From Progne subis subis (Eukaryota > Chordata > Aves > Passeriformes > Hirundinidae), in assembly GCA_022316685.1 (NCBI GenBank), contig JAKJHU010000157.1, positions 124,001 to 188,000 of the forward strand: DNA of 64,000 nt. Reading direction: 5' to 3'. Positions 12,501-22,400 of this stretch are shown one piece after another. Below the pieces are notes generated by a model. The model was not told the origin of the DNA. It saw only the letters and a program-made list of their open reading frames with translations, and ran no database searches. Positions within the stretch are counted from its first letter, which is position 1. Each line of letters starts with the position of its first letter. Both the position numbers and the translations under genes were made by a program.

Positions 12501-14821
12501 CTCTCATCTGCTGCCCAAAATGAGTAGGACAAGGAAGAAGGACCAGTTTCCTTCCCTAACAGTGGCTGTGGCAGATTATACCCCAGCAGAAAGCCCCCCA
12601 TGAAAGAGTGACTAAGAAAGATGAACACCCCATCCAGGGTGGCCCTGAGGCAAAATGTGGCATCTAGGGGAAAAAACCCAGTGATTCCTGAGCCCTCAAT
12701 CCAAGCAGCAGCCACAGCAGCTGATGGGACAGCTTGCTTTCCACCATCAGAGCTGCTCAGCCTGCCCTTATTTCCCAGGCACTGATGCTGGGGGAGCTCA
12801 GCTCTGCCCTACTTTCCTCCTGCCTCCCCTCACACATGGACACTTGGAGCATCTCCAGCTCCTCCACACCTTTGGATGACCTCCTGCTCAGTCTCCTCTC
12901 CTTCGACAGAGCAGGAGCCCTAGATGAGCAGCAGACTCGGCACCTGCCGCGGGCTGGCGGCTGCTTCTGTCCCCTGCTCACACAAAATGCCAGCAGCACT
13001 GAGCTGGGCCCCTTTGGCCACCCAACCCCGGCCCCTTGGTCCCCGCTGCAGGGTGACACAGGGAGGTGAACAGTGACTCAGACAGCCGGAGGTTCCTGGG
13101 GCTGACTCAAACCCTGGAGCAGGGAAGCTGGGGGAGACTGCTCGAGTGAATGCCAGCACTCAGGGGTGGTGCTTTCAGCACTAACAACTGTCCCGCCCTC
13201 CAGAAGGAAATTAAAAAATGAAGAATAAATAATAATAAAAAAACCCCTCTGCTGGCTAGCTGGGAAACTCCAAACCCAGCACCTGCAGGCCAGACCTCCA
13301 GATGCAAACAGCTGTGCTGCTGATGCAATGACTGGGAATTGTGCTCCCTGCAACCCAAGGTGCAGGGAGGCACCGAGGATGACGGCAGGAAGGCTGACAG
13401 TAGGTGGATGCGAGGGAATTCGGTGATTTCCTTGTACAGGGCTGTTTTTCCCCTCTGCCACGGAAAGAGCGGGCTGCCCCAGCCCATTCCTCTGCCTCTT
13501 CCACAGCACAGGTGTGGTTGCTGCCCTGTAACCGAGGAGAAAGATCAGTGGAAGGGGCCAGGCAAAGCGCAGGGAGGTTCAGTGGAACGATCACAAGCCA
13601 AGGAAGCGTTAGGATAGAGAGAGGAATTCCCCAATCAGCTTGGCTGGGGCAGCACAGAAACACAGGATCCCCCACTGTGGAGATCCCAGACATCCACTGC
13701 CATCTGTTCCCAGCCCTTCCTAGCATCCCTGTGCTGTCCTGCCAAGCTTGTACCCACACACAGACACCCATCCTGGCACAGCTGAATGAAGCACCTCTGC
13801 AGGAGGTGACATCTGCCCCGTTCTGTGCCTGTGTGCCAGTCTCCTCTGCCTGCCTCCTCAGCTTCTCCATCACAGGATCATAAAGGCTGGCAAAAAACCT
13901 GTAAGGTCATGTCCAACAGCTAACCAAGCACTGCCAAGCTCACAAATAAACCACGTCCCTAAGCAGCACATCTATGCATTTTTTAACACTTCCAGGGATG
14001 GTGATTCCACCACATCCCTGGGCAGCCTGTTCCAGCGCATGACAGCTCTTCCAGAGAAGAAATTTTTCTTAGTGTCCAATATAAACGTCTCTTGGCCCGA
14101 TTTGAGGTAATTTCCTCTTGGCCCATCACTTGTAACTCAGGACAAGAGACAGACAAGCACTACACCCTCCTTCCAGGTAGTTGTGGGCAGTAACAAGACC
14201 CTCCCCGAGCCTCCTTTTCTCCAGGCCGAGCCCCCCAGCTCCCTCGGCCGCTCCTCATCGGACTCGCTCATCCCTCCGCCTGGTTCTCAGCGGGTTCTTG
14301 AGGGGGCAGCTGCGGGTGGGACAAGCCGCTGGGGCCGCCCCCTGCCCGCAGCCGCTGCTCGGAGCCCTCGGGGCGCAGCCCGGGACGGGAGCGGGGCCGT
14401 GAGCGCGGCGCGGCTGCCACCGTGCGGCCACCGCCCCGGGCAGCGGCCGGAGCGCCGGCGGCCGCGGCGCGCTGCGCCCGGAGCCCGGGCAGGGGCACGG
14501 TGGGCAGGGGAGGGGAGGGGACCGAGGGGAGCGTGTCGCCCAGAGAGACCTTCCAGCTCCCGGCGAGGGAAGACGGAAAAACCAGACGGAGCCGGGGCGG
14601 GATGGGGGGGCGGGCTGGGAGGACGGGGCGGGTGGGAACAGAGGGGAGGGGATGGTTTAGGGTTTGGTCTCAAGGGAAGGAGGAATATTCCGCGCCCGCG
14701 GTGCTGAGAAGGCGGGTGCGGGCGCGGGGCGTCACCTGCCAGAGCGGCGAAGTCGGGGAGCCCCCCGCGCGGGCGAGGGTGGCGGGGTGCCGGGTCCCCA
14801 CCCCTCCCTGCCGGGGTTTAC
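9530..14821 (-). other. PAPPA2: PAPPA2 intron 1
   Basis: This 5.3-kb intron lies between the GTAAAC donor of exon 1 and the GACCTGCTGCAG acceptor of exon 2. It contains a CR1 fragment (about 13865-14270) at the edge of the CpG island. The first 550 bases after exon 1 are very GC-rich, with dense G-runs on the plus strand around 14590-14660. The middle (about 9900-13850) is ordinary unique sequence with no recognised coding exon. The phase (1) is consistent on both sides. Confidence 0.85.
13865..14270 (-). mobile_element. CR1 LINE 3' fragment at the edge of the PAPPA2 CpG island
   Basis: The plus strand reads as a reverse-complemented CR1: CACAGGATCATAAAGGCTGG, ACTTCCAGGGATGGTGATTC, CCCTGGGCAGCCTGTTCC, GAAGAAATTTTTCTTAGTGT, then GAGCCTCCTTTTCTCCAGGC and CCAGCTCCCTCGGCCGCTCC. 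It belongs to the CR1 group whose ORF2 C terminus reaches close to the 3' end. It lies in PAPPA2 intron 1, where the CpG island begins. Confidence 0.85.
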
Positions 14822-15293
14822 CTGCGATGACGGCCGGGTTGTTCTGTCCGCCCTCCGCCTTCACCCACAGCTCCAGGGTGAACCGCTCCCGCGGCACCGC
14901 GGGCAGCGCCTCCGCCCGCGCCGCCAGCTGCTCCCGGCCGCCCGAGAAGTACAGGGCGGGCAGCGGCCGCTCCCGGGGAGGGTCCGGCACCTGCGGCTCC
15001 CGGCCCCGCCGCCTCTCCCCCCGGCTCCGGCCCCGGCCCCGGCCGTCCGCCTCGCCCTCCGGCTCTTCTCCTCCCGCCGCGGCTCCCCGCGGTCTCCGGC
15101 CCCGCGGGGACGCGGCTCCGAGCGGCCCGTGCGCGGCGGGACCCTGCGGGTACAGCCCGTACGGGCGGTGCGGGGCCGCGGCGCGCCGGCTCGGAGCCTC
15201 CGTCCCGCAGCCCGGGGCCGGCGGGGGCTGCCCGCGGGCCAGGCCGAGCGCCGCCAGCAGCAGCGCGGCCAGGGGCGCTCCGCCGCGCAGCAT
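14822..15293 (-). CDS. PAPPA2: PAPPA2 coding exon 1 (start, signal peptide, prosegment, start of LamG)
   Basis: The exon encodes residues 1-157 plus one base. The ATG at 15293-15291 is chosen because a good signal peptide follows directly ([20 protein letters not shown], cleavage near residues 20-22). The frame stays open for 90 codons upstream to another ATG at 15563, but that start would bury the signal peptide. Residues about 22-110 form a Pro/Arg/Gly-rich prosegment with dibasic clusters ([15 protein letters not shown]) that could be furin-type sites. Mature sequence resumes near [11 protein letters not shown] (about 113-123), followed by [20 protein letters not shown], the first strands of the laminin-G-like domain. 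The exon ends at a GTAAAC donor (14821-14816). It is extremely GC-rich and lies inside a CpG island. The prosegment looks much shorter than the roughly 200 residues I recall for human PAPPA2. Confidence 0.9.
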
Positions 15294-15458
15294 CCTCCCT
15301 GGGAACGAAGTTTGGGGGCCGGAGGCGGGGGGCCGGCGCCCGCGAGGGAAGCGGGGTGATCGGGGGGCGGCAGCGCCGGGGCGCGGTCCCCCGCCCCCCC
15401 GCCGCAGCCGCTGCCCCCAACTTTTCCCCGGCACCGCTCTCCTCCCTTCTGCTCCTGC

Positions 15459-15507
15459 GGGAGGAGAAGGAGGAGGAAGAAGAGGAGGAGGAGGAGGAGA
15501 AGGAAGG
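15459..15507. repeat. Purine tract (GGA/GAA)n in the PAPPA2 leader
   Basis: Forty-nine consecutive purines on the plus strand, built from GGA and GAA units. The PAPPA2 sense strand is therefore pure pyrimidine here, about 170 bases upstream of the start codon. Such tracts can form triplex DNA, and as RNA can bind polypyrimidine-binding proteins. Confidence 0.9.
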
Positions 15508-15661
15508 CGAGAGCACCGCGGCGGGGACCCCCCTTCTGCCCGCAGCCGGGGTTCCCGGGGCACGGCGGACCCTGCGCGGCTCTCGGCGCTGCCCGGCTCT
15601 GCCTGCGGGAGCGGGGGCTGCGTTAGTCGCCCTTATCTAGAAAGCCCCGAGGCGCTCCGCT

Positions 15662-15678
15662 CCCCCCCCCCCCCCCCC
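15662..15678. repeat. Poly-C run (17 C) in PAPPA2 upstream region
   Basis: A homopolymer of 17 C on the plus strand, which is G17 on the PAPPA2 sense strand, followed by another G-rich stretch. It lies about 370 bases upstream of the PAPPA2 start codon. It is prone to length error in sequencing and can form G-quadruplex structures. Confidence 0.95.
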
Positions 15679-16607
15679 ACCTCAAGGAGGGGTGTGGAGG
15701 GGGGGGCTGCCCTTATTTAAAGATGATTATGTCCAATCTAATAAACCCCGAGCGGAGCATCGCCCTCCCTTCCCTCCGCCCTCCCGGGCGCTGCCCAGGA
15801 TGCTGGCGGGGAGGGGATGCGGAGGAGACGCAAGCCTCCGGGCGCCGGGTCCCCTCCGCACCCCCTTCCCGCCCTCGGGGTTTTGGAACGGCACCTGCCC
15901 CGTCCCTGCCCCTGTTTTCTCTTGTTGTAGCTCCCACCTCGCCTCCATCCTCCGTCTCCATCACCTAGAGGGGAGGAAAAGAAGCTGAAAGGAGGGGACG
16001 CCCTCCCTCAGCCCTGCCCCAGGCGAGAGGAGATGTTGTCTTGGACTCACGGTCCCTCCTCGGCAAGAGATTTTTCTGCTTTTTCTCGCTTTTATTTATT
16101 TTTATTTTTTTTCCCCAAACAATGACACATGCAGAAAAGGTGGGGTGGTGGTACCTTATCTGAGCAAACCACATCCAAAAGCAAAAAAAACCCCCTATGA
16201 ATGCACCAAGGGAGTTGGCAGCAGTGTGAGAAGCAGCGCATCCACCCTCTGCCAGAGGGTACAGCACCAGCGCTGCCAGGGAGAGTTTCTGAAAGCATAC
16301 AGGTGAGAAAACAAACCCCCAAAGTTTCCTCTCGGTTCCCAAGGCTCCCTCGCAGCAGCACATGGCATAGGAGACTAGGAAAAATTCAGCAAGGAGATTC
16401 GGTGACATGAGAAGCGTTTTTATGCTTCCTTTTCATTATTATTATCATTTTCTATACATAATTTTTTTTCACTCCCAAACACTATCTGTGGCGGTCAGTC
16501 TGAAGCAAGGTTGCCAGCGAAAGCTGGGAGGCCCATTCCAGGGTACAGGCTTTCAAACCAGCAAGGCAGGAGGGAAGGGATTTAAGAATAAACGGCAGGA
16601 GCTGGCT

Positions 16608-16630
16608 GGGTAGGGTTGGGGTTGGGCGGG
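16608..16630 (+). other. G-quadruplex motif
   Basis: Five G-runs with loops of one or two bases (GGG TA GGG TT GGGG TT GGG C GGG). A second motif (GGGTGGGAGGGTGATGGG) follows at 16646-16663. Both are on the plus strand, about 900-1000 bases upstream of the PAPPA2 promoter. Confidence 0.8.
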
Positions 16631-18083
16631 TTTTTTGTCTTCTGAGGGTGGGAGGGTGATGGGAGCAAGGGTGGGGGACTGGTGCCTTTAGTCAGGGAGA
16701 GGTAGAAAAATGCAATGCCGGAAAATTTGAGGGTTAGGAGGGGTGAGCACAGTGCATCTCCTGCTGCCCGGGAAGGAGGAGGGTGGCTGTGAGCACACAG
16801 AGAGGTGAGGGCTGGGCTGGCGGGGTGTGGAGAGGAAGGGAGGACACAGGGGAGCGCACAAGGCCAGGCAGAGCAAGGACGGCTCACGCAGTCGTTCGAG
16901 CAACTCCCGAGGACATTTGTGGCGTGAACCGCGTCCAAGCACAACACCAACGCCCCTTGCTTGTGGGGAGGTGGTGGGAAGAGGTCTGCAGCTCTCCTGC
17001 CTGCCTGCACCGAGTGCCCCAGCACCCATCCACTGGCAGTGGGGGCACGGAAAGAACCCAGCTCAGGGCTTGGCACTGGGGAGGTGACCCAGCAAGTGTT
17101 GTCCTGGGGCCAACGCCAGCAAGAGCTGCTCACAGTGCGTATTCGTTCAGGAATGAACCGGGCTCCTGATAGCTCTGTCTACCAGGGCCTGATAAGAGAG
17201 GATCCCACGGGATGGCTAATTTTGAATGGTGGTGATTTTATTAAGAGGCTGTTTATCATCTTGCCACACATTCTTCCCCAGGTAATCCGAAGAAGCAAGA
17301 CCCTCAGCAACGCATCAAGAGGTTCGGCAGCGCTGCCTCCTCGGGGAGCGCCTGGCTGGGATGAATCCAGCATCAAAGCAACAAAGCCCTCCAGAAGTGC
17401 ACCCAGGCAGGGAGTGTGTGTATATTCTCTGGCCTGGGCTAAGGCGCTCCCTTGACAGAATGACACCCACAAACACATCGCTCTGCTGTCTGCAGGGCCG
17501 GGATGCAGCAGGAGCTGCAAAGCCACCAAGGAGCCCGCTTCCTGCACAGGAAGGCTCCCTGCCATGCCAAGCTCCTGTCTTCCCCTGCTCTGCCTGTCCA
17601 AGCCTGAGTCTGTCCAGATTTGGGAGCCACCGCAGCAGGAAGCTGAGACGATGAATCATTATCCCGTGTTGGCTCCCGAGCACTCTCCACCCAGGCAGGT
17701 TCCCCTGGCAATCCCTGCCAAGGTGGGGCTGGTGAGGATGAGGATGGCAGGACAGTCGGGGCACATCACAGGGCTGGCTCAGCATCTGGGGAAGAGACAT
17801 GCTGGGATGCTGTTCCCGTCCCAGTGCCACTGTGGGCTACAGAGTAAATCCCTGTCATTTGGGTAATTTTTCTTTGCTTTCCAAAAACAAGCAACCAAAC
17901 AAAACCCAACAAAAACAAATTTTTAAAAATCCCACAAAAACATAAAACCAGAAAACAAACTGTTTTCTCTGACCACTGAGATGATTTCTCTGCCTGTAAA
18001 CCTGTGAAGAGAAGACTGCTCCTGTGCATAAGGCAGGGGAGTCCAGGGTGACTGACCAGTGGCAATGTGCCCTCAGCATGTTT

Positions 18084-18138
18084 TCTGTCTCTCAGCGAAG
18101 CATCTGTTAGATCTGTCTCTCAGTGGGCATCTGTTAGA
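18084..18138. repeat. 28-bp direct tandem duplication
   Basis: The unit TCTGTCTCTCAG, then 4-5 variable bases, then GCATCTGTTAGA, occurs twice back to back (18084-18111 and 18112-18138). The second copy is one base shorter, with one small cluster of differences. Confidence 0.85.
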
Positions 18139-18275
18139 GATCCCAGCTCAGAGCCAGGCCATCTTGGCTAAGGAATGCAACAGCCCTGGGATCATCCATG
18201 GAGATGATCCCCGCAGGCAGGGTGCCACTGCAGTTCAGGCCCGCTAATGATGTTCAGGAGCAGTACAAGGACGCT

Positions 18276-18296
18276 GGGAGGGAGGAGGGAGGAGGG
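18276..18296 (+). other. G-quadruplex motif
   Basis: Four GGG runs separated by loops of one to four bases (276-278, 280-282, 287-289, 294-296 within 18xxx) in an otherwise A/G-only stretch. Confidence 0.7.
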
Positions 18297-18599
18297 CAGA
18301 GTGGTGTCAGAGGGTCAGTTTGACGGGTTATTCCTCCACCCTTCCCCGCTCGTTGTCCTTCCTGGCATGCCCCTGCTCTTTGGATCCTCCTGCTGCCAGT
18401 CTCTGCCGTCAGGGTTATTTGGGGCGGGGATTAGGTGGGACAGGCTGCCGATGCTGGGAGGGAGCAGGGCGCAGCAGCCTCTGGGAGAAGGCAGAGAAGG
18501 GGGGAGCCCCATCAAAGTGGGATGCTAGGCGAGGGCTCTGGGATGGTCCCAGCGCAGAGTGAGGAACCCAGGGCTGGGGGCAGGTGAGGAGCAGCAGCC

Positions 18600-18680
18600 C
18601 TGGGGTGCACTACAGGGAGAATGGACAGCGTGACCCTTAAAGGACCCTTCCAGCCCAGACTATTCCACGACCCTAGGATT
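18600..18680 (+). mobile_element. Possible CR1 3' terminal fragment
   Basis: The only support is a short match to the CR1 terminus (CCCTTAAAGGACCCTTCCAG, then CCCAGACTATTCCACGACC). It is old and truncated. Confidence 0.5.
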
Positions 18681-19184
18681 TAGCTGGATCAGAGGCCGAG
18701 CCTTGCTTTTCCCCACGCCTGTCAAAAACCATCAAGAAAAGCCTTCCTCTCCCTCCACTCCTCCTCGGGAAACCACCAGTGATCTTGACATGGGAATAAA
18801 GGCCCTGGGAGAATCCAGCTTTTTTGTTCACGGCCAGGCAGCCAAATCCCGCAAGCCCGAGACAGCAAGCCTCAGCAATCAAAGCCACGAGCAGCAGCCG
18901 ACCTCGCTCAGGGCACAGCCCCAGCCCTCCCTCCTCTCCCTCCCCGGCTCTCCTGCTTTTCCCAAGCAGATTAGGAGCCTGTTCAAACACTCAGGACCCC
19001 CGGAGGTCAGAGACGCTGGCCTCCCGCACCAGAGGTTTGTTTGGGAACTTGCAGAGTTTCCTGCTTCTGGTGGGTCTGGAGATAAGCCCTGGTGTGCAGC
19101 CGCCGGCTGGTGCCAGTGCCGGTAGGAGTCCACAGTCGCACACGGAAAATCCAGCAGCAAAAGCTCCAGAGCCAGAGAATCAAA

Positions 19185-19485
19185 GGATCACAGGATGGTT
19201 TGGGTTGGAAGAGACTGTAAAGGTAATTTTGTTACACCCTCTTGCCACGGGCAGGGACACCTCCCACCGTCCCAGGGTGCTCCAAGCCCCGTCCGACCTG
19301 GCTTTGGACACTTCCAGGGATCCAGGGGCAGCCACGGCTTCTCTGGGCACCCTGTGCCAGGGCCTCAGCAACCTCACAGGGAACAATTCCTTCCTAATAC
19401 CTAAATCCAAAGCTACTCTCTTTCACCAAAAAGTCGTCTCCCCTTTTCCTATCACCATATACCCTTGTCAAAAGTCCTTTGCCCC
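19185..19485 (-). mobile_element. CR1 LINE 3' fragment
   Basis: The plus strand carries GGATGGTTTGGGTTGGAAGA near 19193, then CACGGGCAGGGACACCTCCC, TTTGGACACTTCCAGGGATC, CTCTGGGCACCCTGTGCCAG and TTCCTTCCTAATACCTAAA, the reverse complement of a CR1 tail. It is intergenic. Confidence 0.9.
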
Positions 19486-22400
19486 ATGTGTTTGTGCCTT
19501 GCAAATGGACACATCTTGTTAAGGGATAAGAGACAATCATGGAGACCTCCCACAGGCACTCCCCTGGATTTTTCACGGCCTGCGAGGCTGGGTTCCCCTC
19601 ACCCTGCAACCCCCAGTAAGGCTTCCCTGTGCTCTTCAGTCCCATGGGTTTGGTGACAACAATTTCTCTGCTGAATTCACCTGTACCTGCCTCGAGATTT
19701 TAACAAGCCACGCACACAACCTCAACTCCTTTGGCAATGGAGCCAAGGAACGAATTTAAATAACAGCAAAGGATGTGTCTGCTGCATCATCCTCACACCT
19801 CACACCTGCCTCCTCCTCTCTGCCCCGAGCCGTGCAGCCTGCAGATAGCCCAGGGGAGCAGGAATGCAGGAGTCCATGGAGGAAGCCAGGCAGACATTGG
19901 GGCACCAAATGAGGTGCTTGGAAGCCGGTTTGCTGCATCGCCATCAGATGCAGCTATTTCAGAGCAGCCGTGGACATCACGCTGGAGCCCTGAGCCGCAG
20001 CAGAGCTGTGCTTTGGATGGCTCTGGCGAGCTTCCAGTGACAAAAACCTTCGCTTCCAGTTGGGAGGTGAGGATAGTAAAGATGCTCAGCAGTTCACTCA
20101 CATCTCTACAGCACCCTCCAAGGATCTTCCTGCATGCCAAAGTTTTACGCTTCACCAAGAACTTTCAGGTGCTAAATTAAGACCTGCTAGAGAACGGGGC
20201 ATGACCTTTGCCAGACAGGGTGTCTCAGATATTGAAAAATATTCCAGCTCCTGACGAAAGGCAGGGACTTAACTGCCTTTATGCGACGTAGCTCTTCTAG
20301 CAGCCAAGGAGGAAAAGCATACATGAAAAAGCAGGGGGAATACGGAATCCAGCTTCTCCCTTTCCTCTCTGCGACTGTCGTTGGGGAGTTTCAGCCCCAT
20401 TAAGTCAGGATAGTCCAAGCACAGCTCCATCCCAGCTCAGTGGGAAGCGCTTGCCAAGGTATGCCACGCAGCTCCCGTGCCTGCAGCAGAGGCAGGGTCC
20501 CAGAGGAGCTGTGCAGGCACTGAAGGGAGGGGCATGTTGGTACAAACACAGCAGGGACCGGCTCAGACTTCCAAAATCCCACCCCAGCAAAGCCAAGTCT
20601 GCTGGGAGGAGCTCCGGGAGAGCACCACTACGCTCACGGCAGCTCTGGTGGCCAGGTGGAATAACAACACCACCTTGCTGCATTTTCATCGTGCATGTGC
20701 CCACACCAACATCTGCTTGCTAATCCCTGTTGGAAATGCTGCTCTCACGATAGCACCACTTCCTTAATCGAGCACGACTTCCCTTGCAGGAGGGTCAGAG
20801 CAATTACCTGTACAAAGCTCCGCCATCTCCCACAGCCTTCACCCTGCTCCTGCATTTTCAGACACTTTCCATGCGTCACCCAGACAGAAAAGCCATTTGC
20901 TAGAGCCAGTTGATAAGACATGAAGTGAGCACTTAATCTGGCACTGGTGTCTGAAGGACGAGGGAAAGGGAGGAATGGCTTGTGCCACCCCAGCGCAGAT
21001 GCAAAGCTCAGCGGATCCTCAAAATTCCCGTTTTAAGATCTCTCATCTGACCCAAGCCAGGGAACAGCTGCAGCAAGAAGAAGAGGAGCCGAAGTAAACG
21101 AGCACAGTGGCTGGGGTGGAGGCAAAGGGGCTGCCTTTAACTTTTACCTCAAGGTAAAGCAGGATTTTCGGTACTGCGAGTTAGAGGTGCCACCTTATCG
21201 CTGATCCAAAACTCACTGGGATGTCATTGGGACATCCTCTGTCCTGCAGAGAACCTGCTTTGTCATTTGTCAGTGAGCAATAAAAAGAAGCACAAAAGAG
21301 TCAGGCTCAGCTCTCAAAAGCTGGCCAGCAGGGTTTTACGTATTTGGGGTTTGGACAAGTTCATCACAACAAGCAAACACCTCTGCCTTCCCCATTCATT
21401 TTTAGAAGAGACAAATAAAACTAGAATTTCCAGAAGAGTCGCAGACAGGGGAGAGATGGGGATGGAGCCACGTGCCAGCTGCCAGGGAAGCTCAGAGCCT
21501 CCAGCTCACAGCTGTGCCGTGGACCTGCGCTGCCCAGGTCATCCATGTCCCACCTCGGGGCAGGCTGGAGCCCTGGTTAAAATGTGGAAGAAAGGATGGA
21601 CACATACACACACAAAGTCTTCTCAAGCAAGAGAAAAATGTGGTTATCCCAGGCTGGGGATATGACACCTACTGGTTTTCACTGGACAAGGAAAAAGAAG
21701 AAATGAACTCGGGCACCACCCACTACCCAGCAAGTTTTTAGCTGCTTTTTGGTTTGTTTGTTGGATGTGGCCCACAGTGTGGTTTTGCACCTGCACTGTA
21801 GGAAGTGGCAGCAGCCCCAGGCGTGCACCCCCAGGCCAGTGGCATCCTGGTACCTGTGTGACCACACACCAAGAACACTGGCTCCCTCCAGCCTTTCCAA
21901 CCAGAGTGGGTACCTCCATTTCCCATAGGATTTGCATTGGGATGTGTCCTGCCACCTTGTGCCTCCTGTGCCAGTTAGCTGAAGCCCTTGAATCTTTGGT
22001 TTCATGCTCCTGTGCTCTTGAGTGTCTCTATCAATGGTATTGTGATGATGGTCCACCTCTGTGGCACACCTCAAGCACAGAGACACCCTCTAAGGAAGTT
22101 TGGTGCTTCGCTCCCGAGATATTTGTGGCATTTTTTACCTGTTCTTAACCCTGGTGCCACCTTAAAACGTTCTCAATGCAGAGTGCTCACCACAGCTGTT
22201 GAGCAGAAGAGGGCAAAGCATGGGTGTGAAAGCCTTGGTCAGGACAAGATCTTGCTAGCAAAGGCTACCCCTTCCAAATCAGAACCTTCCTCGGTGATAA
22301 AACCCATTGAATATTTGTAGCCTGCTCTCACAGTCTTCATCTCAGCTCAGTCAGCGCTAATTAGCTGTTTTATCTCTATCCCTAGGTCAGGTTTTCCCCT

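Larger units (their letters stand above)
1..15740 (-). other. PAPPA2: PAPPA2 gene, 5' portion (promoter, exons 1-2, introns 1 and part of 2)
   Basis: This is the 5' part of pappalysin-2, a secreted zinc metalloprotease of the pappalysin (metzincin) family that cleaves IGF-binding proteins, chiefly IGFBP-5 and IGFBP-3, and so frees IGF. Two coding exons are visible. They are joined by a 5.3-kb intron (9530-14821), and intron 2 runs off the left edge. Joined, they give 511 codons plus two bases: signal peptide, prosegment, laminin-G-like domain and two Lin12/Notch repeats. The catalytic zinc-binding helix (HExxHxxGxxH) is not in the window. PAPPA2 is preferred over its paralogue PAPPA because of stretches such as [15 protein letters not shown] and DARFFFSL, and because the divergent neighbour is COP1, as in human. 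I found no later PAPPA2 exon in 1-8466. The right boundary is an estimated promoter limit. Confidence 0.9.
14270..15740 (-). promoter_or_regulatory. PAPPA2: CpG island promoter and 5' leader of PAPPA2
   Basis: CpG-dense, GC-rich sequence covers the end of intron 1, exon 1 and about 400 bases upstream of the ATG. On the sense (minus) strand the leader contains a 49-base pyrimidine tract (complement of 15459-15507) and a run of 17 G (complement of 15662-15678). A TATA-like TTTAAATAAG (complement of 15712-15721) could place the start near 15685, and an ATTGG (inverted CCAAT) lies at complement 15733-15737. Spacing of the last two is tighter than usual, so the exact start site is not established. 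Confidence 0.6.

Noticed and set aside
13256..13873. 205-codon open frame on the minus strand in PAPPA2 intron 1
   Set aside because: No LamG-like or other recognisable sequence. The phase of exons 1 and 2 already joins correctly without it.
8467..15293. Assignment to PAPPA (pappalysin-1) instead of PAPPA2
   Set aside because: The LamG sequence ([27 protein letters not shown]) and the adjacent COP1 fit PAPPA2. As I recall, PAPPA reads differently at these positions and neighbours other genes.
14422..15720. 432-codon open frame on the plus strand
   Set aside because: It lies antisense to PAPPA2 exon 1 and its CpG island. GC-rich sequence lacks stops by chance, and the product is low-complexity.
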